From Zopfochytrium polystomum (Eukaryota; Chytridiomycota; Chytridiomycetes; Chytridiales; Chytridiaceae): a stretch of 64,000 nucleotides of DNA. The notes under the pieces were generated by a model. It did not search any database. It saw only the letters and a list, made by a program, of their open reading frames with translations, and was not told the DNA's origin. Below, in pieces: positions 41,662-53,388 of this stretch; position 1 is the first letter of the stretch; each line of letters begins with the position of its first letter. The stretch spans positions 59,466 through 123,465 of the forward strand of contig JAIVFJ010000191.1 of assembly GCA_025765615.1 (NCBI GenBank), read 5' to 3'. Position numbers and translations under genes: made by a program.

Positions 41662-43998
41662 AAAAATGCGTATTCAATTTCAGGGGTATGTCTCTCTGCC
41701 AGTGTGATGTTTTGAAGGCACAAAAGTTACTTGCTGCTTGGTCAGAGGATAGACCGAAGGACTGTGTTGGGTAGGGCTCAGCAGTCAGCCAGTTTTGACT
41801 CTGATCCTTATCCAAACTGGAATTTTTCTGCCTGATTTTTGAGGAATCCGCCTGAAAACTTGCGGGGACCCTGTGGATCTCCATATACAGAGGGCTCTTT
41901 TTGGGAAGCCACAAGGGCAGACGCAGACCGTTTTCCTGGATTGTCCGTCCCAAGTCTGTACTGCACAGCCTTAAGAATGAATGGCTTTTTCCCAAACCAA
42001 TAGGGTTTAACACAGGTTGAGCTGGATTTGCAATTTGACTTGATTCAATTTGGGTTTCCAAACTCAAATGACAATTTTTTGCAATATGCCAGACATTCGA
42101 TTCGCCAATTAGGCATTTTTAGCACGAATCACCCCTAATAGGGCAGACATTTGAAAAAATACTCATTAAAAAGCTTTGAATCAAACGCAAATGGCTGATT
42201 TTGGCGAACAATCATTTGATTTGATTTGATTTGATTTTTTGAATCAGACCCAAATCAGACCTTTTTTTCATACAATTCCATTCATATTGTAAACAGTCTA
42301 CTCTGAGTGAGTGAGTGGAAGGAGTGAATGAAGTGGAGAATGTATGTTTGTGGGTAGGTCCTTCTCCCCAACTTGGAGAGAAAGGAGAAAAAACTCTGTT
42401 ATGAATTATTGATACATGATGATGATACACACGCTGTAATAGTTGCTAGGCAAGCGTGACTGGCACAGGGTAAAAACCTCTCCTATATTATCTGCTTGAG
42501 CAGAGGAGGAGGAAAACTGTTGACACCGGGTTTTCGTTCCACTTAATACTCGGAGTATTTGTCATCAGCGCAAGCCAGCGCCCAGATCTGCATTGGCGGT
42601 GGCTTGCTCTCCCACATGGCATCGTGAGAACGATAACTGACAGTCACAATAGGTTCGGGTCCGTCTTGTACCTCTTGCTGCTAAAAAGTGAGTCCCGCCT
42701 AACGCATATTAAACCCTACAAACCAAGCTGATGAGGTTGAAAGAGTTTCATAACCAGCGGTAAGGTTTACCACCAGTCTTACCAGGATTTTGCTGTTGTT
42801 TTTTTTTTCGGTTTTGAGACGGCAAGGGACGGCTTATAGCTTGCCTTATAACAGAGTGTATGGGGTATGTGTGCAGAGCAGAGTGCACAGCAAGCAACCA
42901 TCTATTGTATGTTGCAATCAATGGTAATCACTAAGGTACCAAATCGAACACACGAAAGACGATAAATGATGCAACAAGGATAGGGCAGTTCCAGCATCAG
43001 TTTATGTGGTATCGCAGTACGTTATCGCGAAATTTATCACATATGGATGACGTATAATTAGTGTATCCGGGGAATCGAACCTGGAACCGGATAACGATGG
43101 GCGGCTTTGTTACCATAACAATACGAGGTCAAATGTCATGAGAATGTGTTGATTTGAAACCTTAGTAATTGCCTTGACTGGGCTGTAGACAGAGTTGCCA
43201 CCAGGGTGGTCTCATAAACAGGCCATGGCGTGACAGGAACGACTGCAGGGGACAGGTGAAGAGTATGCTCCTGTCTCTCAGCCCACCAGCTGTGCTGCTG
43301 GCCCAGTTGAGGGGGATACCCTTAGGTGTGGCAGAGGATTTGTGAGTGACTGCCAGGGACAGACAATTGTCCATCTGTCTCTGTACCTATGGGAGGTGGA
43401 GCAGTTGTCTACAAAGGAGGTGGGGAGGCGGGAAGTGTCTGTCCTGTTCCCAGCTCCAGTCAGGGGAATGTTGCCTGTCAGGACTCAGACCCTCTTGGCC
43501 TACCTCACCAAGTCAACTTTAGCAGGAGGAAGCAGCTTTGCAGAGGAAATTTGGATTGACTACAACAGACAGGGTCAGAGACAGTCTACTAGTCTAGGCA
43601 GACAACAAAGGACAAAATTCAAATTAAGAAACAACACATAGACAAATGGAGCAGACACAGAAAGTGTACTATTTGTTCATAGTCCAGACCATTTGAGTAC
43701 TACTACAGTCACAGTAGCACACTGGTCAGTAGGTGGTGTACATGCTAAGTGCCAGTGTTATGCTTTTAGTACCAGCTCTGTCCAACAACAGATTTAAACC
43801 TAAAACATGTAAAATCCAGCTTTGGCAGGTTGGGTAAGGTAGGAAGCCCCTCTAACCTGTACAGATCAACAGTTTGTGCACATTGGGTTCTGGTTTTGGA
43901 GCACCCTGTCTGATAGTTGAGAGTCCTCAATTTAGCAATAGTGCCAGGAAGTTGTGCAAAAATTTTGTGGTTGCTGAATGTGTTTACACTATAGTGAA
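41662..43998. other. AT-rich spacer
   Basis: No gene. Holds an (ATTTG)n run at 42217-42237, the fullest copy of the dispersed repeat (42435-42700), and at 43060-43130 a tRNA-like T-arm on the minus strand without the rest of the cloverleaf. Confidence 0.45.
42435..42700 (+). repeat. Dispersed repeat, copy 4 (longest)
   Basis: Joins the parts seen separately elsewhere: AGGGTAAAAACCTCTCC, ATCTGCTTGAGCAGAGGAGG, GTTTTCGTTCCACTTAATAC, GCAAGCCAGCGCCC and ATAACTGACAGTCACAATAG. No coding capacity; possibly a short non-autonomous element. Confidence 0.75.
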
Positions 43999-44081
43999 GG
44001 GCAGATGGCCGAGTTGGTCTAAGGCGCCAGATTAAGGCTCTGGTCTCTCCGGAGGCGTGGGTTCGAATCCCACTCTGCTCA
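43999..44081 (+). tRNA. tRNA-Leu(AAG)
   Basis: Class II: acceptor GGGCAGA/TCTGCTC, anticodon stem CCAGA/TCTGG, loop TTAAGGC, long variable arm, T-arm GTGGG/CCCAC. No T4 within 60 nt downstream. Confidence 0.95.
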
Positions 44082-44472
44082 ATTACACTGCCAGGATCAC
44101 CTTTCAACCCTGAGCCTTGATGATCTGCCCTTTCGGCCACATAGAGGTTTTGACAATTGAATGTAATCAGACTTCTATCTCCCAATTGCTGAGCACACCA
44201 ATAAATTTCAGGGAAAATTGGAAGAACAATTGAAATAATTGTGGAATGGGCAGAGCGCCAATGAGGTCCAATGGCTGCAGGCTTGTGCACCTTTTGACCC
44301 ACAATTTTTGGCCTTTCAGGAATTGTTTCCTTACGAGAATCTCACCCAACCAATCGCTCTGACATTGCATTATACACCACACAATTAACCTTTTGAAAGC
44401 CCTGCACCCCCTCACTCACCTTGAAAAAAATTCTGCTGGTGTGAGAGAGCAGTAGGCTGTCCTCATGGGGAA

Positions 44473-44567
44473 GCTCTGTTAACTCAGTTGGTTAGAGTGT
44501 AGTGCTAATACGCCCTCTTGTGACTGGAGGTACGCTAAAGTCACAGGTTCGATCCCTGTACAGAGCA
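44473..44567 (+). tRNA. tRNA-Ile(AAT)
   Basis: Acceptor GCTCTGT/ACAGAGC, anticodon stem TAGTG/CGCTA, loop CTAATA then a 21-nt intron. T-arm CACAG/CTGTA region closes after TTCGATC. No T4 for more than 100 nt downstream. Confidence 0.9.
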
Positions 44568-45361
44568 TGTGGATAAATCAGGTGACTGATTCTCTTGAAC
44601 AGCACACCATGAGCTTAAGCTGCCCTTGGTTCCTTAACTCCAAAAGAGTGAGCTAGTTTGAATTGTTGATCTGGTTTTAGTGCAAAGTACTGAGACCAAG
44701 AAGTGTTGGCTGGTCTGGTTGCTGGTTTAGCAGGCACCAGATGCAATGGCAGTGGACGTCGTCAGATGCGCTAGGAGGCGTAGGCGACAAACAGCAAGAA
44801 GTCAAATTGCAGGTCGACAAAACCAAAGCGAGTCATTGTCAGCAAACTGCAAATTGCAGTGGCTGGTAAAAACATTGTCAATATTTGAGGCCACAAAAGT
44901 GTATTCAATCAGTGGAATTCACAGCAGAAATTTTTCCTGCTGCTTTGTTACTGTGCAAAGAAATTATTCTGGCTCAAAAATTATTTCAGGTTCAAAAGTA
45001 TTGTGATATACTGTCATGATATTTAATTAGTAAAAGTATCGCGATATTTTGGGCTATAGTATCAATTTGAAACCCTAGTGGCTGGCAGCAAGCCAGTGGA
45101 GATCCTCCAGGTTTTTATAGAAATCAGGAAAAATAAGCAAATACCTGCTCACTGATATCTGTGATGGGAGGACTGGAATTCTGTCCTTTCTTTCAATTGA
45201 GAATTTTGCACTTCTTGTGTAAACATGTGTGCAACAAAAATCTTGATTTTTCATGCACTTTTGATTCAATTTTTCTGCTTGACTGCTTTCCAAAGACATC
45301 AGAAAATAAAGGATCTGTGGCTCCCTATGTCATAGCCATTGTCGCATGAGTGGGCGATCCT

Positions 45362-45433
45362 GGGGCTTGCTGGGGATTGAACCCAGGACCTCCTCCACCC
45401 GAAGGAGGAATCATACCACTAGACCACAAACCC
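45362..45433 (-). tRNA. tRNA-Pro(CGG)
   Basis: Acceptor GGGTTTG/CAAGCCC, anticodon stem CCTCC/GGAGG, loop TTCGGGT, T-arm with TTCAATC. No intron. Confidence 0.93.
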
Positions 45434-46880
45434 TCCTCCTCATTTGAAGGTAAATCACGTTTCTAATGCTCTTTACAGATTTGCCTTAAGGGCCCAACAG
45501 CTACTGGCCCCAGATTCATGTCTTTCTTCAGGCAGTGATGCAGTTGACAACCTCTCACTAATCATTGCACAAGCACGACTCCTAAACAAGTCCACGTCAC
45601 TATGCCCTCCTTTCTGCGGCAGAGTATTGGTGCAATTGCCTATCTGCACATTCTGCTCCAAAAGCTTGAACACCAGCAGATACAGCAGATATCAGCAGGT
45701 TTTTCTTTGGATGCAAGCAGATATACACAGTCAAATTTGATATCTGCATCTGCTTATATCATTATCTGCCAAATGTCTGCATGTCGGTTAGTAACCCTTG
45801 TCCATCTCTACCTTACCTGCATCCAGAAGCAGATATCCTGCTATGTGTTGGTGTTTGACCACAACCTTTGTTGTTTGTGCTGGGACTGATAAGTGTGGTG
45901 GTTTTTCTCTCTTTTTTTTTTCTTTTTTTTTTTTTTTTTTTGTGTGTTTTCCACAGACGTAGGACTTGCTCCCACATCACTTGACTGCCTATCCTGGGGT
46001 GCCTAATACCGCCATTACATCACCTAATGCATTGGGTCCTGGGATGTTCCCCAGTGTCCAAAGTGGCAAGCCTGCATCCCTAACAGGCCCAGTATCCCTC
46101 TGACCAAATTGCTTTACCTCAGCACCAGCGCCGTCACCGTCTGCCAACAATATGTGGTTTTTTGGATGATGGCTATATTCATTACTGGATTCACAGCTAG
46201 CCTCTGCCATGACAAACCCTGTGATTACAATAGTTGGATCTATGCTGTAGTTCCCCTCTGCTCGACACTATAGCTGGATTCGACCAAAGATCTCACCCTG
46301 GAACAGTCCCTGGCGACTGGGAAAGAGCTGGTCCAGCAGACAATTTTGGATTCAAAGATTGCAGCTGGTTGTGGAAGGCCAGAAACCTTGAGGCAAAAGT
46401 AACTACTCCCATTTAGGGTCAGTTTGAGCTCAGTGACAAAATGTAGTGTGAAACCGCAAATGTCAGCAGTGCTGCATTTGTGGACATGACAGACAAACAA
46501 ACCCACTGGTTCTACATCAGGCTCCAGGGTGTGACAGACAACACAGTGGCATTGAGCAAACCATAAGTAATAAACTTACAAAAGCCTTCAAATTGCGCAG
46601 ACTTTTTGATCTGAAGCGGCTTGACACCAATGGTGACATCCAACAGAGACATGAGGGCAAAATTATTTACAGAGATATCCTGAAAATTTTGGTGAGTGAG
46701 ACAGGGCCAGAGACTGTCAGCTGAAAAATTGCCAGAAAGAACAAAATGCTGACAAACTAGTGATTTCTTTGTATTGGCAGGTCTGTCTGCAGTCCAGTCA
46801 CTGACAGGAGTGTTGATTTCAACTTTGCAAGTGGGTCACTCACCAAGGTTTTCAGGATATCGCAGTAACAGATGGAGGAA

Positions 46881-46962
46881 TGAGCAGAGTGGGATTCGAA
46901 CCCACGCCCCTCTCGAGACTACGACCTGAACGTAGCGCCTTGGACCGCTCGGCCATCTGCCC
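46881..46962 (-). tRNA. tRNA-Leu(CAG)
   Basis: Class II: acceptor GGGCAGA/TCTGCTC, anticodon stem CTACG/CGTAG, loop TTCAGGT, long variable arm. Body closely similar to the Leu(AAG) gene at 43999. Confidence 0.95.
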
Positions 46963-47153
46963 CCATCCCCACACATCCCCCTTTTAATAATATCGTGCAC
47001 TTAGCCGCTCATCAAGGCAGTGTATCCATGAAGGATAATGGATACCGAGAAGGAATTCAATCAGAGTCTTTCCCCAGTACGATATGTACACAATGGCAAC
47101 TACAAGAACATTGTCCTGATTTCAAATAATGCAGCGGGGAAGGCTGAAGTACA

Positions 47154-47247
47154 GCCTTCTTGGCTCAGTTGGCAGAGCGTCTCCCTAGTACCAGGAGTGA
47201 ATCCTGACGGCAGGAGAAGGTCACCAGTTCGATTCTGGTAGAAGGCA
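47154..47247 (+). tRNA. tRNA-Thr(AGT)
   Basis: Acceptor GCCTTCT/AGAAGGC, anticodon stem TCTCC/GGAGA, loop CTAGTA then a 21-nt intron, T-arm ACCAG/CTGGT. Confidence 0.92.
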
Positions 47248-47970
47248 CTTACTGGCAGGAAGTGGGCCTGTTCTATCCCTTACTGGCAGGGAGCGCTTTC
47301 TGCATTGATCTGCATTTCTGGGTTATTTTCCAATCAATCTGAAACCAGCCAGGAAGGAGGCTAAGGCTGGCTGGATTCAGACCAGACACTAAGAGCTCCA
47401 GTATCCAAGAATACACACAGACATGGTTTTCTCATATCTGTTTAAAGACCCAGATATCTGGTGGAGGGCAGGATGTCTGGACTTTGTCAGCAGATTGGGC
47501 AGATATTTGGTCTTTTTGCATATCAGTGACTGGGAATTATCTGTGAGGCAGGTGTGGGCAGTAACCATATCTGTCCACCACATCCGCCAGAGGTTTGGAG
47601 CAGATCCGGCTGAGATCCGGCCGAGGTCCAGTCTCCACTTTCTCAGATGCCAGCCTTAAAGGAAGCTGTTCTCCAGCACTGCCCATTGATTGTGTGCATA
47701 CTCCAGAACTGTGTTCAAGTCCTATTGCACTTAATCAGGAAAGCCGTTTTGGTTTTTTTCTTTTCCCCCCCTTTCATTTACAGTGAGGCACAAATCTGCA
47801 CCCAGCCTCTTTATAATTGTATGATGTTCCTAAGTGAGACACATTTGACACAAGGCAAAGTCTCAGCACGGTAGAAGAGTCAGGCATGCTAGCCTATTTG
47901 TTTACTTGGCTAAACTGGTTGTTGTTGTTCTTCCCACAAGATTTTGCAAACCCCACGAAATCTTTGCACT

Positions 47971-48044
47971 GGTCACATGGTGTAGTTGGTTATCACGTCT
48001 GTCTAACACACAGACGGTCTCCAGTTCGAGTCTGGATGTGACCA
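47971..48044 (+). tRNA. tRNA-Val(AAC)
   Basis: Acceptor GGTCACA/TGTGACC, anticodon stem TCTGT/ACAGA, loop CTAACAC, T-arm TCCAG/CTGGA. No intron; downstream has only TTTC. Confidence 0.95.
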
Positions 48045-48228
48045 AATTCTCCTCTTTCTTGTCCCAGCTCTACTGTCTGTTTGTGGTGTTTGTGCTGTTG
48101 GCAAAAGATGGGGGCTGGGCTGGTGAAGGGGTCCTGTGTGGGTTTCAGTTCCCAAATCAGGAAGGTGGCTCCAGAGCCCTAAAAAGGTATCGGATGGACA
48201 GTGTGTTGAGGGCACAGGCCTACTGTGC

Positions 48229-48271
48229 GTCTGGCAATAATTCTACCACTGAACCCACTGTTGTGCAATGC
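48229..48271 (-). pseudogene. tRNA-Gly 5'-half fragment
   Basis: Minus strand reads GCACAACAGTGGGTTCAGTG and GTAGAATTATTGCC, the first half of the Gly(GCC) gene at 58647-58717 with changes; no T-arm. Confidence 0.6.
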
Positions 48272-49209
48272 CTATGAATGTGGCAAATTACCAGTGTTAC
48301 TCTGTTAACTAGTATCTCACCTTCTCCAATGCATTTTCCAGCAAGAACAGCAAAGTTGGTCAGTGTACTCAGAGTGGACCACACCTGCAGCATCACATGA
48401 CTAGAACTTTGTTCCAAAAAGTTCCATTATATACACTCTGGTCTTTGTTTTCAAGAGCCCTCCTGATGGGCGGCAAATTCAAGGAGAGAAAGCCTGATCA
48501 TTCCCAGGTGAGGCTCCAACATGACGCACCTCAGGTGTAATTGTGTCCTCCCCATGATTGTAATCGACACTGCGCGGAAAAAAAAAAGTGGGGGGTCTGT
48601 TGATTTGTCCAGAAAAACTTTTCCCATTATGTTTGAACAGCAATCCAAGTGTGACAGTTTTTGATATGCTGCAAGGCAGCAAAGAATAAGATAAAAAGTT
48701 TTCTTTTCTTTTTTGTCGCGATCTTTGTCAGGTCAGTCTCCTGCATTCCCAAATTGTTTTTTGCATTTAGTTTTGCCCATAAAAACAGTCAAAAACAAGA
48801 AAAGGTCTCGCCTTAGAGGTTGAACCACTCTTGACACTGCCACTTTTGATCATTTTAGCTATGAAACAAGCTCTGTCTGGAGGCTCTGCTCAGGTTGTTT
48901 TTTTTCTTTTTCTCTGCACAGAAACAGTCTGGAGCAAAACAGCAATACCAATTTATTGGATCAACTTGTACCCATCAAAGCGAATTGCAATGAAGCCCCT
49001 CGCATCATTTATTTGCTATGCTTTGACAAAGCAATCACTGCCTGGTGTGGTTAGAAAGACAAGAGAAAAGAACCTGCTTAATGTCACCTGCCTCTGTTTG
49101 GCAGCACCACCAACCAGCCTCCCCTCGACACTCCAGACTGATTGTGGGAGTCTTCAAGGCCCCCACCATCACAATTTCCGCTGTGGGGAGATTGTCCACC
49201 CAAATGTTG

Positions 49210-49281
49210 AGGCTGCACCCGGATTCGAACCGGGGTTCCCAGAATCAAAATCTGATGTGATAACCCCTACACTATGCAGCC
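49210..49281 (-). tRNA. tRNA-Gln(TTG)
   Basis: Acceptor GGCTGCA/TGCAGCC, anticodon stem TCAGA/TCTGG, loop TTTTGAT, T-arm CCCGG/CCGGG. No intron. Confidence 0.93.
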
Positions 49282-49880
49282 GTGCCCTAGGCAGCAAACC
49301 GTAAGGAGCATGTTTGTGGACAAAACTTCGCATCAGATCCTCTTTCCAAAAAAAAAAAAAAAAAAAAAGGAAAAGAAGAAAGCTTCCTTTTCTTCTTCAT
49401 TTTGTTTCCTTCCAACATGCCCTTATGTTATTAGCACACAGAGCTGAGTTCTGTTTGTTGCTGCCTGTTGTCTGCCATCACCTTGCTCCCCAGGCCTCGC
49501 GCTGTATGGAGCGTCTAGCAGGCCACAAACCTCAGCGGTTTGGAAATGGCAGACCAGGCAGTGTTTAAACCTTCCACAACTTGAGGAGGGCAACCTACAG
49601 TGCCATTGTGGCAGTCTGTGCCACTGTTTTTCCAAATTAGATAACAAAACCCTTTGGGAAAGTTGCATTTGAGGTCAAAGGATTGAATCAAATTGAATCA
49701 CATAGGAAATGCAGTCTTAAGGATCAGAGTGAGTCCTTATCCTTTCCAAGACGAGTTTTATGGAATGCAGGATATCTGGCAGTGGACAAGTCATGACAAT
49801 CCATTGCACATGATTTCCAAGGAGGGTGACATGAGTACGACAAAAACGTAATAATTCAGATTTGAATTGGCCTACATGTG

Positions 49881-49951
49881 GACTCCTTAGCTCAACGTAG
49901 AGCATTCGACTCCAGATCGAAAGGTTGCGTGTTCAAATCACGTAGGGGTCA
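49881..49951 (+). tRNA. tRNA-Trp(CCA)
   Basis: Acceptor GACTCCT/AGGGGTC, anticodon stem TTCGA/TCGAA, loop CTCCAGA, T-arm GCGTG/CACGT. Short D-loop. No intron. Confidence 0.92.
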
Positions 49952-50182
49952 TTTAAAGTTTGATTGGCAGGATCCTGACTGGTGCACCTTCATGCTGTTA
50001 ATCCCCTTGCCATTGGTCCTCTTGAACACTAGCCACCTGCAGAACGGTAAGGGGGAGGGAAGTGAAATGAAAGGACAGAACACACCAACTAAAAAAAAAA
50101 AAAAAAAAAAAAACCAGGAAACGAGCAGGGGGGAAAAGTTGACAGTCTTTCAGACCTCTCGCTGTTTAGCTGAATTTGGTGT

Positions 50183-50255
50183 GGGCATATGGCGAAATGG
50201 TTACCGCGTTCGACTTCGGATCGAAAGATTGCAGGTTCGAGTCCTGCTATGCTCG
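50183..50255 (+). tRNA. tRNA-Arg(TCG)
   Basis: Acceptor GGGCATA/TATGCTC, discriminator G, anticodon stem TTCGA/TCGAA, loop CTTCGGA, T-arm GCAGG/CCTGC. First T-run about 55 nt downstream. Confidence 0.94.
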
Positions 50256-50481
50256 TGGACTGCTGGAGATACTTGGATGTCTTCAGTTGCAGCAATAGCA
50301 CCAGGATTTTTTGCATGCGCCAAGTCAAAAGCAGCTTTAAGTAAGCATACTTCCAGCCAATCTCATGCTTGAATACTGCAGTTGCAGAGGATCTTGCTGT
50401 CTTGCTGTTGGGTAGTGTATGAAAAGGCTTCAGGTAGGTCCAGTCGCACCAGGGTTGTTTGCCCAAAGGGACTTGTGGAGG

Positions 50482-50563
50482 GTCCTGTTGGCGGAGTGGT
50501 TAACGCGGTGCCCTGCTAAGGCATTTCCCTTTGGGAGCGCAGGTTCGAATCCTGTGCAGGACG
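50482..50563 (+). tRNA. tRNA-Ser(GCT)
   Basis: Class II: acceptor GTCCTGT/GCAGGAC, loop CTGCTAA between TGCC and GGCA, long variable arm, discriminator G. Confidence 0.93.
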
Positions 50564-50938
50564 AAAGGGGGCTTAATGGCAGCCTCGTTACTTCACTTTA
50601 TTTTAATTTTCATTTATTTGTTTTCAGATTTTGTGAGCCTCTGGGGTTTGGGAGTCAGGGCCAAACTGGGTCCAACGTCTGAATAACAATCTTGCAGGTG
50701 TGCCAGCTGACCTTGCCCACTTCTGAGACTTGCTGCAAAAGTTTGAGTGCGGCAAAGTTTCACTGAAGAGATGACAAGTCCAAGTCTGCCTGACAGCACA
50801 GTTAAAGGGGGTGCCAGTGAGACCTTTGGCACCCTGGGGCACAAGCTAACCAATGCTGTATCGACTTGAGCCATACGGTCAGACAGAAATGTCAGTGGTG
50901 GCGTGACGTCAATTCTTTGTTTTGCGGAAACACTGGCA

Positions 50939-51010
50939 GGGGATTTAGTCTAGTGGTATGATTTCTGCTTTGGGTGCAGGAGGTCCCGGGTTCAATCCCC
51001 GGAATCCCCC
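50939..51010 (+). tRNA. tRNA-Pro(TGG)
   Basis: Acceptor GGGGATT/AATCCCC, anticodon stem TCTGC/GCAGG, loop TTTGGGT, T-arm CCGGG/CCCGG. No intron. Confidence 0.95.
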
Positions 51011-53306
51011 GATATCCCACCGTCTCAGGCATGCAAGGTCCCCAAAGTGCTGGCTGGTCCCACGCATGATTGCCATTGCGGTGTTTTGTGGAGCCAGGGG
51101 ACAATGGGGACCTGATAGGTCCAAGGAGCCAGGCATTCTGTGAGTTGTTTTTTTCCCCAGGTGCTGGACCCAGCACTGGCGGTAGGGGTGGATGCCATTG
51201 GGCCCAAAGTAGCATCAACCATAACAGAAGCACAGGCATGCCAGCCCAAGCTCTCAGAGTCAAAGATTTGTGGCCTCTGTCAACAAGGTGGGTCAAGTCA
51301 CAGAACTTGATCAGGGTTGACAGATCCTTCGAGGGAGTACATGTAGGCGCAGGTGCAGCTATGGGTGTGGGCTTAAGTGTAGCGGTATGGGCAGGCACCT
51401 CCATGGTGCTTGCACAGGCACAGCGTCTGGCACGGCGTCTTGCTGATACCCAGAGTTGCTTCAGGATAAGGCTCAGCGGTTTGCTTAACCAGAGTTCTGA
51501 CTTGCATTGTTCTGCCCAAAAATATTCCAGTGAAAGCAAAGCACATGAAACTTTCAAGCAATATATGCCACTGGGTGAAATTTTACATTGTTTTAAGCAC
51601 TGTGCTGGCCTAAAACCAGTCGGATGAAGCACCAGTTTGGTCAAACCGCTGAGCCCTGACTTCCGGATGGACCAGGAGCCAGCTGCCGCTCATCAGCAAT
51701 CTGCAGGTACAGGTAAGGCGCTGAGGGTGGCGGCAGAGGGAGTTCAAGTGCAATCCAAGCAGCTACACAACAAAGCTGTTATTTGGTTGTACATTGAGTC
51801 TGCTATCGAGAGGTGAAACATACCAAGAAGTTTGTGTCTGTGCCAAGTCCAGGCTTGCGTACACACAGGTAAGGTTTCAGACTGTTGAGGAATTCTTGAG
51901 ATACCACCTGAAACCTGGCCTAGGTAAAGTCTGGCTTTTCCTGTTTTTGTCCCAGTACTGTCCCAGAACCAGCCATCACACAAGGCTTGGTCTTCACACG
52001 CTGGCCCAAGGGAAATGTTGTTCTTGCCTCTTCAGCTTGATCTAGTGGCTCTGGCCTAAGAGGACTCATCTTCTCCCTCCTTGGTGAACAACGCACTGGC
52101 CAGGGAGAACCACCTCAACAAACAAAGAACAATATGATGACCCTGAGAGAGAGAGTTTTATTGAGGAGTAAGATAGAACATAGATAAAGAGAAAGGGATA
52201 GGGGAAGGGGTGGCAGTGTTTATAGCAGTCAAGGAGAAAAAGAAAAGACAATAAGAAAGAAAGAAGGAAAGCAAGAAAATGAAACAACAAAAAAGAATTT
52301 AAAAAAAGGGAGAAAAGGAAAGAAAAGAACAATTTGTAAGGCGACAGCCACACATTCAGCCACACCTCTCTCAAATTTTAAGAGTTTTCCTCAAAATTGA
52401 CAATGGATGAAATTTGAAGCTCTGCGAGGCCACATGTCATTGCACAGAAAGGGGATTGAAGAATGGTAAAAGGGAGCGACATCAACCGAAGCAACAAAAA
52501 GTAAACAGGAAAGAAAAGGGGTGTCCTCTATGCTGTGGCCCAGTCAGCATAAAGAACACAAGGAGCTCTTTTATGATGCCGCGAGGGCAGGACAAAGGTT
52601 TGCTGTTATGCAGGATAAATTATGGGAAAGTTTTAAAATTAGAATTTTCATGGTGGTGGGCCTACTATGTTTGTAATTGTCAATAATTATCTCAGGGAGC
52701 GCTCGTAAAACCCCAGCTAACTACTGACTCATGAGGTTTGAAATTTCATAGGCCACCCAAAGCTTTTGGGTTGCATCTACAACCCTAGCAGGCACCAAAC
52801 GCCACTGCTGCAATACGGATCCTCACACTGGCAGCCAGCAACTGGCAAACCACAGGTTTTGTTTGCTGGTTGTATTGCGGTCATTTCTAAGGATCTAAAT
52901 CAATAGAATATAGTGACATTTGGACCCATAATGGTGTTGTATGGCTTGGTCCAGTGGCTATTTGCCTGGCTATTTACCTGGCTATCTATATTGATATCAG
53001 GTTGTAGATTTGATTTCCTCCAGAACAAATGAAAGTAGACTTGATGCCAATAAATATCAGAGTATTGCTATTGTCACCTGGGAGAGTCTCTGCAGTTTTT
53101 TCACATATTGCTATCACATAAGAATTTTTGTGATGTGATCTATGCGATATTTCTTGGGTATCAGGATATCAATTTCAATCCTTAGTTACTTCCAGCAGCC
53201 TCCAATTATTGGAGAACAACCATGCACCTATGGCAAAATTCAGGACCCTTAATGGCAATGGAGGTAACAGCCAGACCACTCTTGCACTGTTTTAAATGCC
53301 CTCCAA
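51011..53306. other. tRNA spacer without genes
   Basis: No coding signal. A purine-rich tract (GA, GAAA units) covers about 52146-52340. The stretch 53140-53188 ends GATATCAATTTCAATCCTTAG, similar to the end of 45005-45077 (AGTATCAATTTGAAACCCTAG). Confidence 0.45.
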
Positions 53307-53388
53307 CGACAACGGCAGGACTCGAACCTGCGCACCCAACGAGTAACAGATTTCGAGTCTGTCGCCTTAACCGCTCAGCCACGTTGTC
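53307..53388 (-). tRNA. tRNA-Ser(CGA)
   Basis: Class II: acceptor GACAACG/CGTTGTC, anticodon stem ACAGA/TCTGT, loop CTCGAAA, long variable arm, discriminator G. Confidence 0.95.

Noticed and set aside
43060..43130. Minus-strand T-arm (GGTTCGATTCC) with a tRNA-like outline
   Set aside because: Acceptor and anticodon stems do not form. The similar stretch at about 6001-6090 suggests an old tRNA-derived repeat rather than a gene.
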